Source: Ustilago trichophora (lineage: Eukaryota; Basidiomycota; Ustilaginomycetes; Ustilaginales; Ustilaginaceae). From it: a DNA stretch of 64,000 bases. Each line of letters begins with the position of its first letter. The stretch's first letter is position 1. The notes below the pieces were generated by a model. The model did not search any database. It was not told the DNA's origin and was given only the letters and a program-made list of their open reading frames with translations. Shown piece after piece: positions 20,859 through 30,226 of this stretch. Made by a program: the position numbers and the translations under genes. Location: contig OOIN01000039.1 in the NCBI GenBank assembly GCA_900323505.1, forward strand, positions 372,001 through 436,000, written 5' to 3'.

Positions 20859-21548
20859 TCAAAAAAAATATTTTTTAATTTGCTGGCAACTGACCAGATT
20901 TTGCAAATTTAAAGATTAACTTCAGCTTCCCATAATCACTTGACTAAGGCACATAGTCAGCTGAGGTCATAAATGTATAAAAACAGAAGTAATGGAGCAG
21001 TGGTATAAAGGGGAGGGTGCATTTGCAGTTGGGTGGGTTGATGAAGGAGTTTGAAAGATCCCAGTTTTGAATTCTAGGGTGGTCACTTTTCTCGTTTTTT
21101 CTTTCTGATACACCACTGACACAGCACTGACAGACAAACTCTGTTTTTCTAATGCAGACAGTGTACAACAATACAGCATTAGCATTACACAAGCTTTGAT
21201 CCACAGGCAGTGTAACAGGCAGTGTACTAGCTTTACACAGCAAGAGTTTTTACAATGTGATTCCTGTGCTCTATGCATTGTTGCACTCCTTGAGCCTCTA
21301 AAGCCAAAGGAATTTGAGACTGGTATTCAGTGTGCTGTCTCTATCAGATTTGAGAAGCTGTCTTCAGCAACCATCTCAATTCCAAATTCAAATCCATTCA
21401 AGACCTCAGCTGACTGTAGTAGAGGTGCTTACTGCTGGGACAACACATGCAATTAGTCAAAAGCTGCATAACATGAGGCACAAAAAGCAGCTGCAAAGCA
21501 TCTTGAGTCCAAGTCCAAGATCTCAGCAGACCACAACAGGATGTTGTA

Positions 21549-22214
21549 TTGAACTGGCTTGTCCATGCAGCAGAGGATGTCAGAAAGGCATACAAAACTT
21601 TTCACTCAAGCCTCCAATCTGCACAGTCTCCTGATATGGTTGCAGCAATACAAAAATTGGCTGCAGAAGATAGCTGGGAGTCTCTTTCCTTCTTACTGGT
21701 TGAAGAGAACCACAGAGAAGAAGAAGTGATTGGCAATTTGGTTAGCAGCTCAGGAGCAATTGCCACAACATGGAAAGACAAGGAGTCAGCTTTTGTCTAG
21801 AGTTTCATGCACCAGGCACAGGAGTCAAGGGAATCACAAAGATCAGGAACAAGGACCAATGCTCCCTTGAAACTACCTGAAGAGACATATCTGGAGGTTG
21901 AAGTGGCAATTGCAACACTGCAGTCAGAGTCAGACCATGCTGGAATTGATGGCATCAATCTGCATCTTTGGAAATTTTGTTGGCAAGTGCCACCATTCAG
22001 AGATGCTCTCATATGCCTATACAAACATTGCCTTTGCAGCTCTTTCCCTTTGTCTTGGAAAGAAGCGGTCATCTCTGTAGCCACCTTAAATGGTGCAGAT
22101 GGGAGTTGGAACATGATTGATGCATGCCAGGCCACCTGGATTCTGCCAATTGCAAGTACAATTCTAGAAGCCATCATAGCTAGCTCAAATCATGACGCCA
22201 ATCACAAAACATAG
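21549..22214 (+). pseudogene. Remnant of a second LINE reverse transcriptase
   Basis: One frame, broken by a single TAG (21798-21800), reads like the segment at the start of a LINE RT domain: a WKDKESAF lead-in, LKLPEETYLEVEVAIATL, then DHAGIDGINLHLWKFCW, PLSWKEAVI and LPIASTILEAIIA. These correspond to the usual nkAPGiDGi, FP..WKeA and RPIsLl..lgKilE blocks. The Arg-Pro-Ile block has decayed (ATWILPIAS). No catalytic YxDD box follows, and no endonuclease precedes it. Unlike the copy at 6117-8494, it is AT-rich and only a short piece survives. Confidence 0.7.
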
Positions 22215-23010
22215 GTTTCCTCAATTCAAAGGTGAAAAGCCCAATGGCATTGTCTCTTCCACAGCCAGGGGCCGTGTCAAGCCTCCAAACTTTTTTTTTT
22301 GCTCCAGAAGGGATGCAAATTTGGCACCGCCGTCATCATCATCTAGCAGCAGCACGTCAAGGAAAGATGATGGTGGTGGTTATTACAAATGGTTCTCATT
22401 TGGAAGTGCTCAAAGCACTCGCAAACAAATATTGTACATCAGATCCATTCACTCTGTTCCTTCTCCAACTGGATCTACTCAATTGCTCATTGCACAGCAG
22501 GACCAAGGTCAAGATCAAGGCAGTGCTGATGCACCTTCTTTAGTGCCAGTGCGCTTCCAGCAACACAGCAATATAACCCTCACTCACACAGAAGAGCCTA
22601 TTGCCGCATGCCAACAGCAACCGGTAGTTGTCTGGTCTGGAAACCAAGCCCACCACAACCAGAACCAATGTTCAAACCAAGAAGATGATGACGACCACAA
22701 TGTCAACAACAACAACTACTGCTACAAGCTGAGATTGGCACCCTCAGAGCCGGGTCACATTGAATCACAGCATTGCATGTTTTGCCTTGGCCTCGTCTTG
22801 GTGCTTGGGCTGCTTTTGCCCTTCCTTGTGCGCTTGTTCTGGCTCAACTTGGATCGTCGCACCGTGGCTCCTCCTAATCTGGACACATACACAATTCAAG
22901 GTCTTGAACAGCTGTGTGGATTGGAATTGCAGCTGATTGGCCTCAATACCACCATGGCATTCACCACTGCCGACGTTGTGACAAGTGAGATGATGATAAG
23001 CTTCAAATAA
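22192..23010 (+). CDS. Hypothetical ORF in the repeat island
   Basis: A 272-codon ATG-initiated frame overlapping the end of the LINE remnant in another frame. It is rich in Ser, Gln, Asn and Asp (poly-Ser near residue 50, a DDDD run and an NNNN run), and has one strongly hydrophobic segment (LGLVLVLGLLLPFLV, about residues 200-214) that could span a membrane. No family is recognised, and codon use is unlike the housekeeping genes nearby. It could equally be chance, or decayed transposon sequence. Confidence 0.2.
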   Translation: MTPITKHRFPQFKGEKPNGIVSSTARGRVKPPNFFFCSRRDANLAPPSSSSSSSTSRKDDGGGYYKWFSFGSAQSTRKQILYIRSIHSVPSPTGSTQLLIAQQDQGQDQGSADAPSLVPVRFQQHSNITLTHTEEPIAACQQQPVVVWSGNQAHHNQNQCSNQEDDDDHNVNNNNYCYKLRLAPSEPGHIESQHCMFCLGLVLVLGLLLPFLVRLFWLNLDRRTVAPPNLDTYTIQGLEQLCGLELQLIGLNTTMAFTTADVVTSEMMISFK

Positions 23011-25228
23011 GCTCAATTGTGTGCTCAAGCTGATGGTAGTGTCAAAGTCAAATGATGATAAGATGATGGCCGCAAATGAAAAAAGGCTCAGTTTGCGACA
23101 AGACCTTGACCTGCGTGTGGCAAAGTTGCGCACGCTCCTTTGGCCGAGTAGCTCCTGATCAACCGATTGATTTGGCTTTCAAAAGTTGGCATCAGTGAGC
23201 TTGGGACAACGTCAACGTCAAAGCGCTGGAAACATGCCTCTATTGCCAACTCCTCAAACAAAAGAGCATTGTTGTGTAGCCCTACAGCAGAGATCCCCAC
23301 ACAATGCATCACAACAACATACACAATCACTACACTGCCCTGTGTATCCCCAATCCTTTGAAAACTCAAAACCAACAAAAGCATCATGCCATTCATCAAA
23401 CCTTTGCAAGCATACCACACAGTCATGTTTCACCTATTCACATGCACTGCCTTTTTGGGCTGAGATTGGACAAGATTGAATTTGCAACATGTATAGCCTG
23501 CTCAAGTGATCTTGTTGTTGTCGTTGTCATTGTGTCAATGGGCATGCCGTGTGGGTTGGCATGGAGGCATGGTGGATTCAGATTTGGCGGATAGGTTGAG
23601 TTTCATCTGTAGCACGCCAACCAGCAAGTGCAACCAGTGAAGCACACACTGTACATCTTGCTGCAACAAAGCGTGCCACTGTTAAGGCCGTAGGGTCTCG
23701 ATACCGCTGAGTGGCTATGGTCTGGATGGTGGTTGGGTACAGAGGGGTTGTAGCACTGGCTGGAGGGCAAGAGGAGTCAGCACATAGGCACTCAACTTAA
23801 CAGATAGTGAATTAAGTGATACATGCAACAAGGTTCCGGAGCGAGGAATCATTGGGTGGGAGCACCCTTTTAAGGGGTGGTTGGTTCCTGGAGGGACACA
23901 ACGGAAATGTGGTTGTAGCTTGGCTGAGCCCACTGTGACCGGCCCTCCAGTGCAGCAGAGGGGCCACCAATCAATGTGGGCGGAGTGATGGTGATCCGTT
24001 CCAATTGATTGGCAGGTTGCAACCCTTAGTTGGGACTCAGGAGCTGTAGGGGCAGTGAAAAAGGGTTGGGCACAAACCCAACAGCTGCAGGCTTGGTTGT
24101 TTTGCTTATGTACCAGCAGTCAAGCATTGTCATCAGCCTATGATTTTGCAAACCAGCAAAGTCATTGATAAGACTAAGGGCAGGGAAACCTACTAAATGG
24201 GTGCAATGTTGTGCAGTAGGAGTGAAGCTACTACTGAATATGAGACCAAGCCTATTTCTGTACTTTATCACTTTATCAATCTAACTTGAGAAACTAACAT
24301 CCTGGTCTACTCTTCTCAACAGTCTCTGTACTCAACTGTGGTTGTATTGACCAGCCAAGACAAAGTCAGAGTCTTCAACATTTGAATTTGTGTTCACTTA
24401 CTTGTCAGCCAGCCTCCACCATAAGCAGACCAACTGCAAAGGCACATCTTTTGATGCACAGAGTTGCTGCCTTCTATAGCTAGCAAAAGCACTGAAAAGA
24501 GGACAAGACTGGCAAAATAATTGGGCCTGCGTCCAAGATACAAAAGCAATGTCTGAGATCAATTGACAAAAAGATTGCTACAGCTTGGTAGCTGTTGTAT
24601 TTGCCACTTTTGGGCAATGTCAAAGGGCCACAAGCTTCAAGCCATAACATTGAAGAGCAAAGAGACTATTTGAGCAGCAGGTCTGGTGGCAATTGGCTGC
24701 TGTCACAGTCCAATCTTGTTTTGTAAGCTGTAGATGTAGCCACAGATACAGTTGCTGTTGTTCCTTGGCAAAATCAGAACATTTTTGTTACATCATGCAG
24801 AGCAGACATTTGCTAATTACCGAAAAAGGACTGGCATCCATGCAGGGTTCAACGGAAAGTGCGGGAAGTTTCAAGCTTTTTGGGCATTGTGGAGGCATGA
24901 ACACAAAAACGTAGTTCCACGTCACCTTGTCCTTCGCAACCACACACAAGCTTTCGGACTTTTCTTCTTTGCTTGTTGTCGGGTTGCCATGCTGGTGGCT
25001 TAGCTTCTCGCTTTGACAACAGCACTCGCTCTTTGTATCAGCGTTGTACAATCACACATCACAGCGGAGAAGACAGACATACGGCCACGATATCTGTGCC
25101 CTACACGCGCTCGTTGGACGATTTGCTCCCGCCAACGCACACAAAACAAGCCTTTCGGGCCGCTTGAAAGTAGCCATCGCCGGCAACAACAGGAACGCAA
25201 GACAGTGCCTAGCACATCACAGGCAACA

Positions 25229-26248
25229 ATGCTGGCAATGCAGCACCCACGAGCGGTGCTTGCCACCCTGATTTTCACCTTGCTCTCGCTCCTACCAGTT
25301 GCACACGCGTACAACCCAAACTCGCAGTACTACGGAGCTGGGCGTCGTGTGGCCATGTCCTCGCTCTCGACACTCACCTTCTACTCTGGCCAGCGCACCA
25401 CTTATCGGCGCACAAAACCTCTCCCGCAACTCACATGCGTCGGATCCCCTTGCTCACGATACCAGCCGGATGTGGTGCAGTGCCAAGCGATGGGGGATGG
25501 CCAGTGGAAGTGCAGTGCGGATCTGCCAAGCACTATGCGGATGGGAAGGGTGGAAGTCAGCTGTGAAGGGTATGACTATGCGGAGGATCCATATGTGCTC
25601 AAGGGCAGCTGTGCGTTGGAGTACAGGTTGCTGCCTAGTGGGGTTGGGCCTGACGATCCGTGGCAAAGGTATGATGGGAGCCGACATGGGTGGGTGGAAC
25701 GGGCTGTTGAGGGATTATTCAAGGTCATCTTTCTAGGAGTGCTGGGGGTGATAGCGTACAGCTTTATCAAGGCAATCAGAGGAGGTAACGCTGCGGGGTC
25801 TGCTGGTGGAAGGACAGGGCGAGGAGGCGGAGGCGGTGGTGGATGGGGTGGAGGAGGAGGAGGAGGGTGGTGGCCAGGCGGACCTCACGGAAACCATCCT
25901 CCACCGCCGCCATATGCGCCAAAACCCGAACCAGACTCATTCTTGTCCTCCAGTAGCTCTTCTTCAAGCTGGCGACCGGGCTTTTGGACCGGTCTCGGGT
26001 TGGGAGGTCTGGCCGCTACCGCTGCATCTCGACACAATCGTCAACAGCAAAGTTTCTACCCTCCACCGCAAACGGGATTCTTCCGCGATCAAGGCCTAGG
26101 CTATGGATTCGACGCTGGACCGTCGTTCCGCGGACCAAGCAGGGGCTTCGGTGGTGGTGGGAGAGGTTGGGATGACGACAATGATAGAGGTGTCGGCTCG
26201 TCTAGTTTCAGAGAGAGTACTGGATTTGGCGGCACGCGCAATCGATGA
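25229..26248 (+). CDS. SARAF-like (TMEM66) membrane protein
   Basis: A 339-residue protein related to store-operated calcium entry-associated regulatory factor. It starts at the ATG at 25229; the open stretch upstream has no ATG. A signal peptide (AVLATLIFTLLSLLPVAHA) is followed by the SARAF luminal domain: LSTLTFYSGQRTTYRR, PQLTCVG, VVQCQAMGDGQWKC, RMGRVEVSCEGYDYAEDPYVLKGSCALEY. A transmembrane helix lies at about 163-185 (VIFLGVLGVIAYSFI), then a long Gly-rich stretch (about 192-225) and a Pro/Ser/Gly-rich cytosolic tail. In animals SARAF sits in the ER and dampens STIM-Orai calcium entry. Fungi generally lack STIM and Orai, so the role here is unknown. The single exon is supported by an unbroken frame. 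Confidence 0.9.
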   Translation: MLAMQHPRAVLATLIFTLLSLLPVAHAYNPNSQYYGAGRRVAMSSLSTLTFYSGQRTTYRRTKPLPQLTCVGSPCSRYQPDVVQCQAMGDGQWKCSADLPSTMRMGRVEVSCEGYDYAEDPYVLKGSCALEYRLLPSGVGPDDPWQRYDGSRHGWVERAVEGLFKVIFLGVLGVIAYSFIKAIRGGNAAGSAGGRTGRGGGGGGGWGGGGGGGWWPGGPHGNHPPPPPYAPKPEPDSFLSSSSSSSSWRPGFWTGLGLGGLAATAASRHNRQQQSFYPPPQTGFFRDQGLGYGFDAGPSFRGPSRGFGGGGRGWDDDNDRGVGSSSFRESTGFGGTRNR

Positions 26249-26498
26249 TCACCAGCTAGCAATGCACATTCAGTTGCTGTAGATACCACAACTCTTTACA
26301 AAGTTGTTCAACAACAAGAGCACTTCTCTCGTCTATCGCTCGAGTGTGTCTTTGAACATGGTCTGAAACCCGTTTGCGCGTACTCCGACACACAGAATGC
26401 TGCTGAGTGAGGCATAGGTATAAAACTGGATCCGTCTAAATTGCGACTTGGGCACATGTATATCTGCTGAGGTAGGCCGATTCTGAATGTGAGACATT

Positions 26499-27949
26499 CT
26501 ACGCAGTAGGCTGGGGCTGCACCCTCGGCCTCTCCTGATGCTGAGCAATGCTAGACCTCCTCAACCTGTGAATCTCCTTCCTGGCCTTCCTGTAGTGAAT
26601 AAACTGACCCAGCACGATAAAGTCCAAGAACACGGTTCCCAAGCTTCCGACCAACCAGGAGAAGCTTTCGACAATGTAATCGTGCTTTGTGCTCTTGAGC
26701 AGGATACTTGCGACATAGGTCAAGTTTCCGGCGACAGCAAAGACGAAGAGCGCAAGAGAGAGACCTTCACATTTGGTGGTGCGGTTCTTGAGGATCTGCG
26801 GCACACGAGACGAGAGGTAGAGGATGGCGGAGAGCCAGCCTGCTACCTGGGCGTCCCAGCGCCATCCGACGGGTTCGGGGGTGGGTGTCTTGGGGTGGTT
26901 GGAGTCCCCTTCGCTGCTAGAGGAAGAGTGTTCGGCGACCCACCATGCTGCTACGCCGGTAGCGACGACGAGGCAGGCGGCCAATGTGTACATGATGATC
27001 TGGTTGCGGATGGACGAGTCTTCGTCGTCGTCGTCGATTGCCGAAAGGTCGTCTTCGATGACGTTTCCGTTGCCAATGAGGGGTGTGCGTTCGTTGGCGT
27101 CGAGCGAGGCCGAGATGGTGGAAATCTTGACACCGCGGTGGTAGTACTTGCGGTAGTACCAGTACTGGAAGATGAGGACGCAGTCGCAAGCGCAGTAGTA
27201 AAGTGCGAGGATGATCATGGTCCACAGCAAGCCCTGGAACCAAGCGCCTGCGGCGTTAAGTGCGTCACCAGCGAGCCAGATGATGACAAAGGTGATAGAA
27301 AGACCTTCTGCGGACTTGGAGACGTAATTTTGATGCATTTGACTGAAAGAGGGCAAAACCTGAAAGTTGGGTGTAAGGGAATGATCGGCAGATGAAAGAG
27401 AAAGAAGGAGGGAAGTTTAGAACAGGGAAAGGTGCGAAGCAAGAAACGTACGGCGAATAGACAATTACCCAGCAAGCAATCCTGTGGTGTGTGAAAGGAT
27501 GCAAAGAAGAAAGGTGGCAGAAGAGAGGTGGTTGACTTAGCTGATGTTATTGAGAAAGGGCCGAGGTGGTTGGAATTTTAAACAAGTTACTTACGAGACC
27601 CTACTCGGTGAGGAAGATAGGGCAGCAGTAAGAGCAAGCGAAGAAAGAAGCAAGGTAGCATGGAAGCGAACAAGGTGAAAGCACTGCTGTCAGTATATGG
27701 AGTCGCAAGCTAGAGATCGAGATAAGAAAAGGAGACTCACCAGCCCATGATGCTGCTCCATTCGTCTCGGATCTGTTTCTTGTTGCGACCGTCATGGTGG
27801 TGAGACTTGTTGGTTGACGAGGCCGAGAGGTCCAAGTCGGGTATCAAGGAGGACGTTTGCGGTGCGGCCGCAGCGGTGGTGGCTAGTAAGAAGAGCGAGG
27901 CTGCGAGCAAGAGTAAGCCGAGCGCTTTTGAGGGGCGACAGGAACGCAT
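26499..27949 (-). CDS. PQ-loop repeat transporter (YPQ/PQLC2-type) with N-terminal signal sequence
   Basis: A 360-residue multi-spanning membrane protein in three exons: complement(join(26499..27342, 27452..27481, 27741..27949)). The middle exon is only 30 bases; it completes WIACWVIVYS, and exon 3 continues with PQ-MHQNYVSKSAEGLS, the first PQ loop (about residues 80-81). The second is VPQILKNRTTKCEGLS (about 260). Seven hydrophobic helices and an acidic loop fit the lysosomal/vacuolar cationic amino-acid exporters Ypq1-3 and PQLC2. Exon 1 adds a signal-peptide-like start (ALGLLLLAASLFLLATTAAAA) and a His/Lys-rich linker that yeast Ypq proteins lack, as far as I recall. Splice sites are GTGAGT/ACAG and GTACGT/TCAG. 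The gene converges on the SARAF-like gene. Confidence 0.88.
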
Positions 27950-28760
27950 TTTATGTGATGTGAAGAAGCACACCAGCAGAACTCTAGCTCTAGCTCTGGC
28001 GGTTGCGCGTTTCTTGAGGAGATGATAGAGGTGGGTGGTGGTGGAAAAGTAGGAGAGAAGAGTTGCGAGCGAAACAGATGTTCTAGGATGAGTGACTGTC
28101 AAAAATGTACGAGTCAGTTGTGTCGCACAAAGCCGGAATAGGGCAAATTTCACTCAAAAAAAAAAGGTACTGTAGAGAATTTTGAATTTGCAACTGCAAC
28201 TCTCTGACTCGCACAAGAATCGTCGACTTCTCCACACAACTCATCCCCGCCTCTGATGTCGTCTTGTCGCGAGCAACCCACATCCAGAATGTGGCAACTG
28301 ACATCAGCTCAGTCGTGCATGATGTGCGCCCATGCTGCTGTGTGACTTCAACAGAGGCGGAATAAACGACTGGATGTTTAAAGCTAACAACAGCGGAGGA
28401 TGCGATTGGCTGGATACTGATCCTGTAACAAAATGTCAAAGTGGGTGTTGCAGGATTGCATTGCGTCGCTTTGCATATCACGGAGACCTTGGTTTTTCGA
28501 CGCAAAATGTTATGCCAGCAATTGTTGACATTCGGCTTTGGGAAAAAAGGTCTGCTCTGTGTGCACGGAGCGCTAGTTGGCTGCTGGTTCGGCTACCAAC
28601 CGCTTGCCGGCTATCATTCTTTGCCTAAGTCCGTGCTCGACGTTGGTATAAAGAAAAACTTGGTCGGCTTGGTCCAAGTTGCTCTTGTGCTTGTCTCTCC
28701 ATCACCACATCTTTGTCCCCATCGCTTTGCCCATACTCGTTCAGAAAACAAAGCACAAAA
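27950..28760. other. Divergent promoter region (PQ-loop gene / ABM gene)
   Basis: 811 bases between two genes pointing apart. It contains a short A run (28157-28166) and a pyrimidine-rich tract just before 28761. No gene or repeat is seen. Confidence 0.5.
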
Positions 28761-29322
28761 ATGTCTGCCCCTACCGGAAAGTTCAGCATGTGGGTCACGT
28801 AAGTATCCTTCTGCAGCCGTCAGAACACTGCCAAGACCCAAGCTGACCACTATTCATATGTGTACTGCACTGTCATTGTGACATTGCTCTGAATTGATCG
28901 CGTCCGCCCACTTGCGTTTGTCGGCTATTGCCTATTCTTATCATAGCATCGAGGCCAAGGGTGCCGAGGAGGCCGACAAGATTGCCGAGCTGCTCAAGAA
29001 GGTGGCTGCTCGTGCCAACTCGGACGAGGAGCCCGATTGCCAGGCTTACATCCCTGGTCGCAGCCGTGACAACCCCAACATCATTGTTGTCTTTGGTACG
29101 TACACCTCGGCTATTGGCTTTTTCCGTGTGTATGGTAGCTGATTTGCTTCTTGTTTCGTACTCTGCCTCGATTTGTGCTTGTGTCCTATAGAGCAATACA
29201 ACAACAAGGGAAGCGATGTCGCCACCACCAAGCACCGTGCTGGCGAGGACTTCCAGAAGCTCATGGGCCAGGCCAAGGACCTGACCAACAAAATTGACAT
29301 GAAGTTCTTCGACCTTATCTGA
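28761..29322 (+). CDS. Small ABM-fold protein (antibiotic-biosynthesis-monooxygenase-like)
   Basis: A 105-residue protein in three exons: join(28761..28798, 28947..29095, 29192..29322). The joined sequence follows the ABM pattern: FSMWVTIEAK at the start, an amphipathic helix (ADKIAELLKKVAARA), DCQAYIPGRSRDNPNIIVVFEQY, and a final helix with HRAGEDFQKLM. This dimeric ferredoxin-like fold includes quinol and heme-type monooxygenases and many proteins of unknown substrate. Donors are GTAAGT and GTACGT; both acceptors are TAG. Both introns are about 100-150 bases, large relative to the exons. A cofactor-free oxygenase activity is family-based inference only. Confidence 0.85.
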
Positions 29323-30226
29323 GCAATTCGCTCTTGTTGTTGAGCATTGCAAAAGAGCAGCCTCAATCAATATCGTTACCACACCTTCTCTTGTTCCCTC
29401 TGTGTCCTGACTGTGTGCTGATACAACCGAGGCATGGCAGGGATCCCGATTGTTGAAGAAGGGATCAGGACAGAAGCTGGAATCACAAGCCGGATCACAA
29501 TATGTTAGAGTAAATGTCCGAACACCCCTGCAGGATAGCACAAGGGTCATCTGACGCACTAACTTAAGCGAGATGTCTGCCAAGTTTGTAGATGTTTTTC
29601 GTAGGTGTTGGGATTGGATTTGTATAGGGAGCGCTCTACAAAGGCGTCAAGCTGGATGAATTGAAAACACAGACGGCCGAGAGTCGATCTGAGCCAAGCT
29701 CGGATCCAGTCCGAAAAGAAAAAGGAAAGAGGCCAGCAGCCACGAAAAAGAAAACAAAAAAACAAAAAAAGTTTTGCTGAGCAAACGCGCGCATCGGGTC
29801 GACCGGGTTGGGATTCGAATTCAAACATTTGATTTTCAAATGAAGCGCTGAGTCTTTTTCAAAAAATCTGGGGCTGAGGAGAGCCGTCGAAATTGAAAAT
29901 AGTCGTAATCTGCTTTCAAGATCGCGCTCTCCTGCTGAGTGTGGTGTGTCCAGCGTCATCATCATCCTCGTCTTCACTACTTTGCTACCCTCACCTTCCA
30001 CTCCATCACTCACCATTTCCTGTCTACACTGTCGTTGTAGGATCTTGTCATGTGCAACAGCACCTAACTTCACCCAACTGGCCACAGCTTACGACCTTAC
30101 AACACACTTCCACCTCGCAGCCGACCCTGCTGCAGTCCAGCTAAAACCAATTTCTAGTTTACACCACACATCTATCTCCTGAGCGTTTACTCTTGCTAAC
30201 GCTCTATTGTCATTGATACATCAACC
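29323..30226. other. Intergenic, FZO1 promoter
   Basis: 904 bases. It includes an A-rich stretch at about 29740-29775 and pyrimidine-rich sequence from 29950 to 30226, expected of the FZO1 leader. ORFs here are short and without motifs. Confidence 0.5.

Larger units (their letters stand above)
19638..25228. other. AT-rich repeat island without intact genes
   Basis: 5.6 kb whose composition differs clearly from its neighbours: many T and A runs (20280-20290, 20639-20650, 20862-20880) and frequent TGTA/GTGTATCA words. It contains an inverted-repeat-bounded element (20052-20858), a LINE reverse-transcriptase remnant (21549-22214) and an 819-base ORF of uncertain status (22192-23010). From 23011 to 25000 I see no coding sequence. 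23690-24300 contains GC-richer, LTR- or repeat-like stretches whose edges I cannot define. The last 200 bases before 25229 presumably hold the promoter of the SARAF-like gene. This is most likely a transposon graveyard. Confidence 0.7.

Noticed and set aside
26538..27395. 285-codon ORF antisense to the PQ-loop gene
   Set aside because: Gly/Asp/Val-rich shadow, and the minus strand has splice sites and PQ motifs.
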